Position numbers and translations under genes: made by a program
From: Planococcus ruber
Lineage (GTDB): Bacteria > Bacillota > Bacilli > Bacillales_A > Planococcaceae
Length of the DNA: 64,000 bases
Assembly: GCF_022819085.1 (NCBI RefSeq)
Contig: NZ_JALHAG010000001.1
Coordinates: forward strand, 703,395-767,394
Direction of reading: 5' to 3'
Shown here: piece after piece, positions 1-7,860 of the stretch
Layout: each line of letters opens with the position of its first letter
How positions within the stretch are numbered: position 1 is the stretch's first letter
Notes under the pieces: model-generated
The model's input: only the letters and a program-made list of their open reading frames with translations
Databases searched by the model: none
Told to the model about the DNA's origin: nothing

Positions 1-142
1 CGATGGAATCGAAGGGATTATTCTCGGCTGCACCGAATTGCCGATGATCATCAAGCCGGAAGATACAAATATGCATCAGTTGAACACGACGGAGATTCAT
101 GTGGACGCGATTGTAGCGGCTATTTTGGAAATGGAGAAATAA
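1..142 (+). CDS. Aspartate/glutamate racemase family protein, C-terminal end (partial)
   Basis: The window opens inside a gene read from base 2 to a TAA at 140-142. The 46 visible residues contain the segment GIILGCTELPMII, which is the conserved C-terminal motif of Asp/Glu/hydantoin racemases; its Cys is the second catalytic thiol of the two-cysteine, PLP-independent mechanism. The N-terminal half and first catalytic Cys lie outside the window, so the substrate (aspartate, glutamate or another amino acid) cannot be judged. The gene ends at a strong bidirectional hairpin shared with the minus-strand selenium operon. Confidence 0.85.
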   Translation, partial: DGIEGIILGCTELPMIIKPEDTNMHQLNTTEIHVDAIVAAILEMEK

Positions 143-187
143 AAGGGCCTGGAACTTTGAAAAATGACAAAGTTCCAGGCCCTTTTT
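143..187. terminator. Bidirectional rho-independent terminator
   Basis: An inverted repeat of about 17 bp (AAGGGCCTGGAACTTTG and its complement) with a short A/T-rich loop is flanked by T-runs in both directions. It closes the racemase gene on the plus strand and the whole selenium/deacetylase operon on the minus strand, which marks the deacetylase as the last gene of that operon. Confidence 0.9.
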
Positions 188-202
188 GGTTGGATAAATC
201 TA

Positions 203-841
203 TTAGGCATCCAGCAATTTGAACGTATAGCCTTGCTCGCGTATCGCCCGGATTAACTCCGGCAGCATCTTAGCGGTGTGCTGAAGTTCATGGAGCAAAA
301 TGATTGCGCCGTCCTCTAAATTGTCGACAACGGTCGGCACAAGATCTTCCGGGTTCTTTTGAAGCTCCCAGTCCATAGAGGCCACCCGCCACATGACGGT
401 TTTTAAATTCAATTCCCGTGCAGCCTTCAAGGTGCCGTCATTGAATTGGCCAAAAGGAGGACGGAAATAAACAGGTTCTGCCCCGGTGATTTCGCGGATC
501 TTTAACGTGCTGTTTTGGATATCCCGATACTGTTCCTCGTAGGAAAGAGCCGTCAGGTTTTTATGCTTAACCGTATGGGTTCCAATTAAATGGCCTTCAT
601 CCAAAACTCTTTTCCAAGGGCGTTCCGGGTGGAGGAGGCGCGTCTGCCAAAAGAACGAAGCGGGCACATCCTCCTGTTTCAGGATATCCAGAATTTCGGG
701 CAGCACCCGGCTTGGGCCGTCATCAAACGTAAGGGCGACCGATTTTACAGCTGGATCAGGCTTTAGGCTGGTCACAATTTCAGGGTTGGAAGAGCCGTAC
801 ACGACTCTGGTGTAATCTACTGCTCAAGGGCTTTTAATCAT
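203..841 (-). CDS. NodB-family polysaccharide deacetylase-like protein with in-frame UGA at codon 6
   Basis: A NodB-fold carbohydrate esterase 4 domain is complete: TFDDGP (catalytic Asp and metal Asp), HTVKH (metal His pair), RPPFG and a late LLHE (usually LLHD). These enzymes remove N-acetyl groups from amino sugars. There is no signal peptide or membrane helix, unlike most cell-wall deacetylases, so a cytoplasmic substrate is likely. The open frame starts at a GTG at 802 that has no ribosome site. In the same frame an ATG at 841 sits 9 nt after AAGGAG, giving MIKSP, then TGA (826-824), then AVDYTRVV into the domain. A 6-bp hairpin lies 15 nt after the TGA. The gene starts 20 nt after the ABC ATPase stop and ends at the operon terminator. 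Either UGA is read as selenocysteine, or this is a nonsense mutation, or GTG 802 is used. The domain call is sure; the start is not. Confidence 0.8.
791..826 (-). promoter_or_regulatory. Candidate SECIS-like hairpin after the in-frame UGA
   Basis: On the minus strand TGA (826-824) is followed after 15 nt by AGAGTC-GTGTAC-GGCTCT, a 6-bp stem (one G-U pair) with a six-base loop beginning with G. The UGA-to-loop distance is 21 nt. This meets the loose criteria for bacterial SECIS elements (loop 16-37 nt away, G in the first two loop positions), but such hairpins also occur by chance. The loop contains the GTG that would otherwise be taken as the start codon. Confidence 0.35.
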
Positions 842-861
842 CGAAAAAACTCCTTTTGATG

Positions 862-1632
862 TCAGATTTCAGCGCCAAAGTATGCATCGGCTGATTGGGA
901 TTCGTACGTTTCCTGGTACTCGGATTCCTTGAAGTCTTTCGGAAGCCCGTCAAAAATCACTTTTCCGTCCTTTAATGCCACAATACGCGTCGCATAGCGC
1001 TTCGCCAGTTCGATGTCATGGACGTTGATAATGGTCAGCAGCCCAAGGCGTTCGTGCATTTCTTTCAAGAGCGTAAAGATGCGGTCAGACGTGCCAGGGT
1101 CCAAGCTTGCGACCGGTTCGTCGCCGAGCAAAACACGCGGCTGCTGGACAAGTGCCCGCGCAATGCCGACACGCTGTTTTTGGCCGCCGCTTAAATTCTC
1201 AATCCGGCGATTGGCCATTTCAGCCAGTCCAACTTCGGCGATGACGCTGTTGGCCTGCTTCAGTTCCTCTGCCGTAAACATGCCGAAAAGATTTTTAAAA
1301 GAATTGCGGTAGCCGAATGTCCCCGTCATGACATTTTGCAGCACGCTCAAACGGGGAATCAAATTGAAATGCTGAAAAATCATGCCCATTTCCCGGCGTA
1401 TTTTCCGCAGTTCTTCTTCTTTGGCATGAGTGATGGTTTTTCCATCCAGAAGGATTTCTCCTCCGGTAGGCTTTTGCAAGCCATTAATGCAGCGGATAAA
1501 AGTCGATTTTCCCGCGCCGCTTTTTCCGAGAACACAGATAAAATCTCCTTTTTGAAGCGAAAGATTCACGTCCGAAAGCGACTCTTCTGTATTCCCGGCA
1601 TAAAGCACCGATAAATTCCTTATTTCAATCAT
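862..1632 (-). CDS. PhnC-type ABC transporter ATP-binding protein, selenium-linked
   Basis: This is the cytoplasmic ATPase of the importer encoded with the next two genes upstream. It shows Walker A GKSGAGKST at residues 36-44, signature LSGGQKQR, Walker B VLLGDEP, and a switch His (VHDIELA). Its size (256 residues) and sequence are those of PhnC phosphonate/organophosphate importers. The start at 1632 (ATG, M-I-E-I) follows GGAGG and sits 13 nt after the permease stop; a longer frame to 1686 would overlap the permease. Its place downstream of selD suggests the cargo is a selenium oxyanion rather than phosphonate. Confidence 0.9.
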   Translation of the reverse strand: MIEIRNLSVLYAGNTEESLSDVNLSLQKGDFICVLGKSGAGKSTFIRCINGLQKPTGGEILLDGKTITHAKEEELRKIRREMGMIFQHFNLIPRLSVLQNVMTGTFGYRNSFKNLFGMFTAEELKQANSVIAEVGLAEMANRRIENLSGGQKQRVGIARALVQQPRVLLGDEPVASLDPGTSDRIFTLLKEMHERLGLLTIINVHDIELAKRYATRIVALKDGKVIFDGLPKDFKESEYQETYESQSADAYFGAEI

Positions 1633-1645
1633 GATCCTGCCTCCT

Positions 1646-2410
1646 TCATATGATCCGCTTCCGAATGTAGCTGGCCAAAAAGTCAATGATGATGACCATG
1701 ATCATGATGATCAATACATCGAGTGAGACGGAAGAGTATTGGAAGGTCTTGAAATCATTGAACAGCCGCTGCCCGATTCCGCCGCCGCCGATAAACCCGA
1801 GAATCAGGGAAGTGCGGATGGCCACTTCGAAGCGATAGAAAAATTGAGACAGCACATTCGGCCAAATCTGCGGCAAAATGCTGAAAAGGTTGGCTACCCA
1901 AGTTTTCGATCCGACGGCTTTCATCGCTTCTTGCGGACCGGGATCTGCCGCTTCGATCAATTCCGAAATCAGTTTGCCGAACACGCCGATGTTGTGGAAC
2001 ATAATCGCGATTACGGCAGGGAAGGGTCCAAGGCCTAAAGTGGTCAGCAAGATCAATCCGAATACAATTTCCGGAATCGAGCGCACAAAGCTCAGCGCAA
2101 TCCGCGAAAATTGGAAAAGAATCGGCGAAGGCGATGTATTGCGCGCAGCCAAGAAGCTGATCGGCAAGGCAATGATCAAGCCGAAGACGCTCCCGAGAAA
2201 CGCCATCGCCAAAGTTTCAAGCGTATCCTGCACCATATTCGGCAGCAGCGAGAAGTCCATCGGGAACCATTGCGACAGGAAATCGATCATATTGCGGAAA
2301 TCCTTGAATTTCGACAGATCGAATTCCGTCAGCCGCATGCTGAAGAAAACCAGTAAGATCAGTATAGCTAATGTAAGGAAATTGCTTTTTTTAAACCACA
2401 CCCGGATCAA
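1646..2410 (-). CDS. PhnE-type ABC transporter permease, selenium-linked
   Basis: A 254-residue integral membrane protein with about six hydrophobic segments and the EAA-type loop around EAADPGPQEAMKAVGSKTW, which contacts the ATPase. The C-terminal GFIGGGGIGQRLFNDFKTFQY is typical of PhnE. The first codon is TTG at 2410, two bases past the stop of the binding protein, so translation is probably coupled. It forms the channel of an importer together with the flanking ATPase and lipoprotein. Confidence 0.88.
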   Translation of the reverse strand: MIRVWFKKSNFLTLAILILLVFFSMRLTEFDLSKFKDFRNMIDFLSQWFPMDFSLLPNMVQDTLETLAMAFLGSVFGLIIALPISFLAARNTSPSPILFQFSRIALSFVRSIPEIVFGLILLTTLGLGPFPAVIAIMFHNIGVFGKLISELIEAADPGPQEAMKAVGSKTWVANLFSILPQIWPNVLSQFFYRFEVAIRTSLILGFIGGGGIGQRLFNDFKTFQYSSVSLDVLIIMIMVIIIDFLASYIRKRII

Positions 2411-2412
2411 CT

Positions 2413-3321
2413 CTATTCTTTAATGATTCCTTGCTGGATTGCTGCTTGTTTAATGCTTTCATAATCTTCGTTTGATGCTTCAGTAAATCCGCTCGCTCCG
2501 AAAGCCCCTAAAATTTCAGGATCTTCGATCGCTAAGAACGTTTCCTGTAAAGTTTTGATCGTTTCATCGTCTGTGCTTTCAAGGACTGCCCAAGGGTATT
2601 GGAACAATTCTTCCGACTGCCAGATGGTTTTAAACTGTTCGCCGTCCACTTTGCCGGATTCCACCAGCTGATCGTAAATGGCGCTGTCAATCGCTGCTGC
2701 ATCCACTTGTTTGTTCTGGACCGCTAAAGCCGTCGCATCGTGTGAACCTGTAAAGCGGACCGATGCAAATTTATTGTCATCTTCTGATTTGTAGATGCCT
2801 TGCTCCTGCAATTCAATCATCGGGATCAAAGCGCCTGATGTAGAGTTCGGGTCACCGAATGCAAAATTCGTTTCCCCGGCACTTGCCACCAAATCTTCCA
2901 TGGAAGTCAACGGGCTGTCTTTATGGGTCACGATATAAGAATGGTAATAAGGGACGCCGTCGATCAACTGGGTAATGATCGCTTTGGCGTTGCTGTTCGC
3001 TTCCGCAATGACGTAAGTTAAAGGCCCTAAATAAGCCATATCGATCTGATCGTAATTCATGGCTTCTACTACGCCGTTATAGTCTGGGTAGACTTCAACG
3101 GAAACTTCGCGGTCAAGCTCTTCGCTGAGGAGCTTTTGAAGCTTTTTCATCGCCGTATCCATTTCACCTTCTGTTTGAACCGGAATAACGCCGATCGTGA
3201 AGGCGTCTTTCGCTTCTTCTTTGCTGCCTGAATCTGAGTTTTCTTCTTCTGAAGCATTGCCGCAGGCTGACAAAATCAATGCCAAGACCAATGCGAATGC
3301 CAATAAATTCCACTTTTTCAA
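2413..3321 (-). CDS. PhnD-family substrate-binding lipoprotein, putative selenium-oxyanion ABC importer
   Basis: The N-terminus is a lipoprotein signal ending in LILSACGN, so the mature protein is anchored outside the membrane by its Cys. The body is a PhnD/type-2 periplasmic binding fold: FTIGVIPVQTEGEM, MAYLGPLTYV, FAFGDPNSTSGALIP, VDAAAIDSAIY. PhnD relatives encoded next to selD are recognised as a family of putative selenate ABC transporter binding proteins, and this gene lies immediately downstream of selD. I chose TTG at 3321 because GAGGTG lies 6 nt before it; GTG at 3330 overlaps that ribosome site. Selenate or selenite as ligand is inferred from context, not seen in the sequence. Confidence 0.82.
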   Translation of the reverse strand: MKKWNLLAFALVLALILSACGNASEEENSDSGSKEEAKDAFTIGVIPVQTEGEMDTAMKKLQKLLSEELDREVSVEVYPDYNGVVEAMNYDQIDMAYLGPLTYVIAEANSNAKAIITQLIDGVPYYHSYIVTHKDSPLTSMEDLVASAGETNFAFGDPNSTSGALIPMIELQEQGIYKSEDDNKFASVRFTGSHDATALAVQNKQVDAAAIDSAIYDQLVESGKVDGEQFKTIWQSEELFQYPWAVLESTDDETIKTLQETFLAIEDPEILGAFGASGFTEASNEDYESIKQAAIQQGIIKE

Positions 3322-3360
3322 CTTGCACACCTCGTTTTTAGTATGGTTCCATTAAATTGG

Positions 3361-3387
3361 AAAACAAGGGCTCATCGAGAGCCCTTG
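3361..3387 (-). terminator. Intercistronic hairpin between selD and the importer genes
   Basis: A perfect 9-bp stem CAAGGGCTC / GAGCCCTTG with a 5-nt loop is followed on the minus strand by only four T residues. It lies in the 103-nt gap between selD and the binding protein. The short T-run suggests partial termination or mRNA processing, which would set importer expression below that of selD. Confidence 0.6.
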
Positions 3388-3424
3388 CGGTTTAACTGTT
3401 CGGTTGCCGATTCAATTTCAAAGA

Positions 3425-4474
3425 TCAAATGACGTGGATCCGTCCGGCATTCTCGCTTGTCACTTCCCCGACAATCGAAGATTGGACATTGCGTGCCAGC
3501 AAGTCGCGCTGCAGCGCATCCGCTTGGTCGGCAGGGACAGAAATCAGAAGTCCGCCGGATGTTACAGCGTCGCACAGGATCAACTGATCGAGTTTGCTGA
3601 TTTCACTGCTGTAGTCGATGTCTTCTGCCAACCAGCTATGGTTCTTGTAAGTGCCGCCCGGAATCACATGCTTCTCAGCAAGCTCTCTTGCTTTGGAAAG
3701 CACGGGAACATCCTTATTGGAGATGGTGACGCCGACGTTTCCGCCTTTTGCGATTTCCATCGTATGCCCAAGGAGGCCGAAGCCGGTGATGTCCGTACAA
3801 GCGTTGACGTCGTAGTTTTCCATCGCTTCTGCGGCGTCTTTGTTCAGCATGGCCATAACGTTCATGACTTCGTCCAGGTCTTCTTTTTCCAGAATGTCCT
3901 GTTTAATGGCGGTCGTTAAGATGCCGACGCCGATCGGTTTCGTCAAAATCAGCCGGTCGCCCGGTTTGGCGCCCGCATTCGAACGGATGCGGTCCGGATG
4001 GATGGTCCCGGTGACGGAAAGGCCGAACTTCGGTTCCTTATCGTCAATGGAATGCCCGCCGACCAAGGTCGCGCCGGATTCTTTCACTTTATCGGAAGCC
4101 CCGGCTAAAATATCCGCCAAGATGCTTTTATCCAATGTATTGATCGGGAAAGCCACGATATTCATGACCGTCAGCGGTTTGCCTCCCATGGCATAAACGT
4201 CGCTCAAGGAGTTTGCGGCACCGATTTGCCCGAACATGTAAGGATCGTCGACAATCGGTGTGAAAAAGTCCAAAGTCTGCACAAGTGCGACTTCGTCATT
4301 GATTTTGTAGACACCTGCATCATCAGCTGTATCCAAGCCGACAAGCAGATTCGGGTCTTGCACATTTCTCGGTAAATGGCGCAGAACCTGCGCCAGGTCC
4401 TCAGGACCAATTTTGCAGCCTCAGCCGCCTTTAGTTGATAAAGTCGTTAAACGCACGTTTTCTTTTTCAGCCAT
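3425..4474 (-). CDS. selD: Selenide, water dikinase (selenophosphate synthetase), Sec-containing
   Basis: SelD makes selenophosphate from selenide and ATP, the donor for tRNA-Sec charging and other selenation reactions. The full frame starts at ATG 4474 (after GGAGAG) and reads MAEKENVRLTTLSTKGG, then TGA at 4423-4421, then GCKIGPEDL. The UGA is codon 18, exactly where other SelD proteins have the catalytic Cys or Sec of the (C/U)GCK motif, so it is read as selenocysteine. A plain ORF search would begin at 4363 and lose the active site. Other landmarks are GLDTADDAGVYK, the DFFTPIVDDPY block, GGHSIDDKEPKFGLSVTG and DITGFGLLGH. Length is 349 residues. It sits 22 nt after the glycosyltransferase gene, probably cotranscribed. 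Confidence 0.97.
4378..4423 (-). promoter_or_regulatory. SECIS region of selD
   Basis: Two perfect hairpins follow the selenocysteine UGA (4423-4421). The first is GGTCC-TGA-GGACC (4408-4396), 12 nt after the codon. The second is GGCGCAG-GTT-CTGCGCC (4394-4378), with its loop about 33 nt after the codon. Either fits the spacing of bacterial SECIS elements bound by SelB; which one is used cannot be told by reading. Confidence 0.65.
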
Positions 4475-4496
4475 TTGTTTTCTCTCCTTTGATAAG

Positions 4497-5492
4497 TCAG
4501 TTTAAAAGATTGTTGTAGATTTCGAGGAACTTTTCTGCCTCGTTCTGGCCAGAATGCTTTTCCGCAATCCGCTTTTTGGCATTCATCCCGACTTTCCGCC
4601 TCAGTCCGCTATTTTCCATCAAGAGCTCCGCATAGTCTATAAATTCCGATGGGCTCTTGTAAAGCAAACCCGTTTCCATATGAGACACAATGCCATTATT
4701 GCCTTGGACATCGGAAACCAATACAGCACATCCATATCCCATCGCTTCCAGAATTGCGGCAGGTTGGCCTTCGGCAAGGGAAGTGTTGAGCAGGACATCT
4801 GCCTGGCCGTAAAGAGACCCCATGGAAGAGTGGGGGAGCTGGCCAAGATAAGAAACCCAGCCCCTGTATTTTTGCACCAGCCGCAACACCATTTCGCCTT
4901 CGCTTTCTTCCAGGATCGGGCCCACAATCCACAGCCGAAGCTCCGGTTTCACTTTGTGGAGTCCGGCCAGCATTTCAATCGCTTCCGGCACATTTTTCAC
5001 TTTGCGGATGCCTGCCGGCAGAATGAAAAGGAACGTATTCGGTTCTTTCAATGCAGGAGCATCCATTTCAGAAAAAACGCTGTTGCCTTGTGCGATGACC
5101 GAAATCTTCCCGGCGATTTCCGGCAATTCTTCTACTAGTATGCCCTTCGCCTGCTCATCAAAAACATGGACAGCTGATGCGCCTCTTAAAGAAGAGAGGA
5201 CATCCTTCCGTTTGTCCTTGTCGAATAAGTCGAGGTTTAGGTCAGTTCCGGTCAATGTGACCACATACTTTTCAGGCGGGACAGCCAGTTTCTTCATAAA
5301 CTGATAAAACTGGTAGGCATGGAAGCCGTGCACTAGATCAGCTTCCGGCAACGGCTTTGCAGCAGCATCGCCGGTTGTCGAGAGGATCGTGGTTTCAACC
5401 CCCAGCTTTTGCAGGTTATCGGAAATTCGCTGTACGGTTACCGTATTTCCGCGGGGCTGAGGAAAATTAGGTGCAGCCAAAATAATTTTCAT
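4497..5492 (-). CDS. GT4-type glycosyltransferase in the selenium operon (possible selenosugar synthase)
   Basis: A 331-residue GT-B glycosyltransferase of the GT4 type. The N-terminal domain has APNFPQPRGNTVT and VVTLTGTDLNLDLF; the C-terminal nucleotide-sugar domain has LPAGIRKVKN, YLGQLPHS and the EGQPAAILEAMGYGCAVLVSD block with the conserved E-x7-E region. There is no membrane segment. The start at 5492 follows AAGGA by 9 nt; the longer frame to 5570 lacks a ribosome site. It lies directly before selD (22 nt) and after selC. SenB, the selenosugar synthase of selenoneine biosynthesis, is a glycosyltransferase of this type that uses selenophosphate made by a SelD homologue, and the TGTD and R-x-VK features recall it. 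The SenB-like role is inference; a general sugar transferase is the alternative. Confidence 0.8.
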   Translation of the reverse strand: MKIILAAPNFPQPRGNTVTVQRISDNLQKLGVETTILSTTGDAAAKPLPEADLVHGFHAYQFYQFMKKLAVPPEKYVVTLTGTDLNLDLFDKDKRKDVLSSLRGASAVHVFDEQAKGILVEELPEIAGKISVIAQGNSVFSEMDAPALKEPNTFLFILPAGIRKVKNVPEAIEMLAGLHKVKPELRLWIVGPILEESEGEMVLRLVQKYRGWVSYLGQLPHSSMGSLYGQADVLLNTSLAEGQPAAILEAMGYGCAVLVSDVQGNNGIVSHMETGLLYKSPSEFIDYAELLMENSGLRRKVGMNAKKRIAEKHSGQNEAEKFLEIYNNLLN

Positions 5493-5657
5493 GCTTTTCA
5501 GTCCTTCATCTACTCGATTTTGAGTATGGTTGAGGAAATATAGAATAGAAATTCCTTTATCAATTATCATGAATTCATGCTAATTTGTCACTTTTAATGC
5601 TTTACTGCACTGAAAAGGAAAAGTTTGAAGAGGCTCAGGCAAATTCAGTACAAAAAT

Positions 5658-5679
5658 AAAAAACCGCCAAACGGCGATT
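5658..5679 (-). terminator. Terminator downstream of selC
   Basis: On the minus strand a 6-bp stem ATCGCC / GGCGGT with a four-base loop is followed by TTTTTATTTTT. It starts 16 nt past the CCA end of the tRNA gene. The stem is short, so some read-through into the glycosyltransferase-selD operon is possible. Confidence 0.6.
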
Positions 5680-5694
5680 TTCCTCAATTATGTA

Positions 5695-5791
5695 TGGCGG
5701 GATTGTGTGGGAATCGAACCCACCGAGCCTGGCACGCAGGCCCCTCAGGGTTTTGAAGACCCAGGAAGACACCAGTCACCCATCCAACCCC
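5695..5791 (-). tRNA. selC: tRNA-Sec (anticodon UCA)
   Basis: A 97-nt tRNA with encoded CCA. The anticodon loop CTTCAAA, closed by GGGT/ACCC, carries UCA, which reads UGA. The variable arm is very long (roughly GAGGGGCCTGCGTGCCAGGCTC), the acceptor is extended, the T-arm is GTGGG-TTCGATT-CCCAC, and the discriminator base is G. All are hallmarks of bacterial tRNA-Sec. It is divergent from selB and lies upstream of the glycosyltransferase-selD operon, so all four core Sec genes are within 6 kb. Confidence 0.96.
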
Positions 5792-5933
5792 ATAGATGAA
5801 CCTGTTTCAGTTTATACCGAAAAAAAGAGGAGTGCAACAAAGCTGTTTTCTGGAAAAATTCCTTTTCTTGAATACACACCCGCCAAAGATTAAAGTAAAG
5901 ATACGAATCACTCAAAGAAAGTGTGTGAAGGCA

Positions 5934-7832
5934 ATGGCGGAAACGTATTATACGATTGGAATGGCCGGACATATCGACCACGGGAAGACGGCTTTGACGA
6001 AAGCTTTGACGAACATCGACACGGACCGGCTGAAAGAAGAAAAAGAGCGGGGCATTTCCATTGAGCCTGGGTATGCACCATTAAAAACAGAAGACGGCAC
6101 CCATATTTCGATAGTCGATGTGCCAGGGCATGAAAAATTCATCCGTCAAATGATTGCAGGTGTCGCAGGCATCGACTTGGTTGTTCTCGTTGTGGCAGCG
6201 GATGAAGGCGTAATGCCGCAAACGGAAGAGCATCTTGAAATTCTTCAATTCCTCGGCATCAAGCGCTGCATCGTAGCGATTTCGAAAATCGACCGGGTCG
6301 ATGGAGAGATGCTCGAACTTGTCGAAGAGGATATCCGGGACCGATTGACGGGCACCATCTTTGAAGAAGCGCCGTATGTCTTGGTGGACAGCTTGTCCGG
6401 GAAAGGCATTGAAGAATTGAAAACCGCCATTTCCCAGCAGCTCAAACAAGTGGCGCTTCGCGACGCCTATGGATCTTTTCGCTTGCCCGTTGATCAGGTT
6501 TTTTCGGTTCAGGGCCAAGGAACGGTAGTGAGGGGGACAATTTACGAAGGGGCCGTCCAAAAAGGAAGCCAATTGACGGTCTTGCCGAAAGGCCTGAGCG
6601 TGAAAGCGCGGCAAATTCAAGTTCATAACGAAGAACAGGAAGTGGCTCGGGCTGGCCAGCGGACTGCCATCAATCTGGGGGGGATTGAAAGAGAAGAAAT
6701 CTCCCGGGGAGATGTCCTTGTAACGTCCGATCATTTCCTTGTGACGGATACGATAGATATTGCCCTGAAACTTGTCGATCGTACTTTCATTCCTTTGAAG
6801 CAGCGGGCTCCAGTCAAAATCCACACCGGCACATCTGAAGTAATGGGCAGGATCGTGTTTTTTGACCGCAACGAGTTAGCAGCGAGCAAAAAGGAAGTGC
6901 TGTGCCAAATCCGGCTCGATGAAGAAATTGTCGTGCGCCGGGGCGACCGGTTGATTCTCCGCAGGCCGACACCTGTGGAGACGCTTGGCGGCGGCTGGGT
7001 GATCCAGCCAAAAGGCGGGAAATACCGCTTTGGAGCAGAAACCGTCGCCAAGCTGGAGAAGATAAAAGAAGGCACACCGGTAGACCTGTTGGCGGATATA
7101 CTTCAAAAATACATCGTTCTTGATTTCAAAGAGCTGATCCAGCACACTTCGTTGGATGAGGCGGCTTTAAAAGAGGCGATAGGAGAAGCATTAAGCAAAG
7201 GGATCCTCCTTGAAATTGCCGGTCAACGCTATAGCTTGCTTAACTCTTTCAGCAAACTAACCGATGAATTAAAAGAGCGGCTGACTGCATTCCATGAAGC
7301 ATTTCCGATGAGGCCAGGCCAAGGGAAAGCCGAGCTGATTCAGGGATTCAGCACTGTTTATCCAAAGCCGTTCATCGAATACACATTAGATCAAGCAGCG
7401 AAAGATGGCGGGCTGAAAAAAGCGGATCAATTTATCGCGCTCGGTTCTTTTGAGCCGCACCTGCCAAAACAATGGAAGGCGCGGATGGAACAAATCGTTG
7501 CAGCCCTTCAAAAAGACGGGCTTCAGGCAGGCAAATGGGACAGCTACATTACGGGCACCCCGATACCAAAACAAGAGTTGCTGGATCTGACATTCTACCT
7601 TTTAGAGACAGGGCAAGCTCATCGGCTGACTGAAGATGTTTTGATCCACCATACAGCTTTGGATCAATCGGCAGCTGAACTGAAAGCAGCAACAGGCCAA
7701 GCCTTTACGTTAAAAGAAGCGAAAGATGTCCTTGGGGTTTCAAGAAAATATTTGATTCCATTCTTGGAATTGCTGGACCGATTGAAGCTAACAGTCCGAA
7801 CAGATGAAGAGAGAAAATGGACTGAGATCTAA
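5934..7832 (+). CDS. selB: Selenocysteine-specific elongation factor SelB
   Basis: SelB is the GTPase that brings Sec-tRNA to UGA codons and binds the mRNA SECIS hairpin through C-terminal winged helices. The protein is 632 residues from ATG 5934. G1 GHIDHGKT is at residues 12-19, G2/G3 show RGISIEPGYA and DVPGHEKF, and G4 reads SKID. EF-Tu-like beta-barrel domains follow (VRGTIYEGAVQKG, RRPTPVETLGGG), then about 230 residues of winged-helix repeats. The frame is open back to 5796, but homology begins at this ATG; GTG 5925 is an alternative start. It is followed by selA 28 nt later. Confidence 0.96.
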   Translation: MAETYYTIGMAGHIDHGKTALTKALTNIDTDRLKEEKERGISIEPGYAPLKTEDGTHISIVDVPGHEKFIRQMIAGVAGIDLVVLVVAADEGVMPQTEEHLEILQFLGIKRCIVAISKIDRVDGEMLELVEEDIRDRLTGTIFEEAPYVLVDSLSGKGIEELKTAISQQLKQVALRDAYGSFRLPVDQVFSVQGQGTVVRGTIYEGAVQKGSQLTVLPKGLSVKARQIQVHNEEQEVARAGQRTAINLGGIEREEISRGDVLVTSDHFLVTDTIDIALKLVDRTFIPLKQRAPVKIHTGTSEVMGRIVFFDRNELAASKKEVLCQIRLDEEIVVRRGDRLILRRPTPVETLGGGWVIQPKGGKYRFGAETVAKLEKIKEGTPVDLLADILQKYIVLDFKELIQHTSLDEAALKEAIGEALSKGILLEIAGQRYSLLNSFSKLTDELKERLTAFHEAFPMRPGQGKAELIQGFSTVYPKPFIEYTLDQAAKDGGLKKADQFIALGSFEPHLPKQWKARMEQIVAALQKDGLQAGKWDSYITGTPIPKQELLDLTFYLLETGQAHRLTEDVLIHHTALDQSAAELKAATGQAFTLKEAKDVLGVSRKYLIPFLELLDRLKLTVRTDEERKWTEI

Positions 7833-7860
7833 AAAAAGTAATGGGAAATGGGGAAATAGG

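Noticed and set aside
1646..3321. Phosphonate uptake as the role of the PhnD-E genes
   Set aside because: No phosphonate-metabolism genes are present and the genes follow selD directly; a selenium-related cargo fits the context better, although phosphonate is not excluded.
5690..5893. 67-codon frame over the selC region
   Set aside because: It lies across the tRNA-Sec gene on the opposite strand; the tRNA structure explains the sequence.
6081..6824. Minus-strand frame of 247 codons inside selB
   Set aside because: Opposite conserved SelB GTPase sequence; no start signals.
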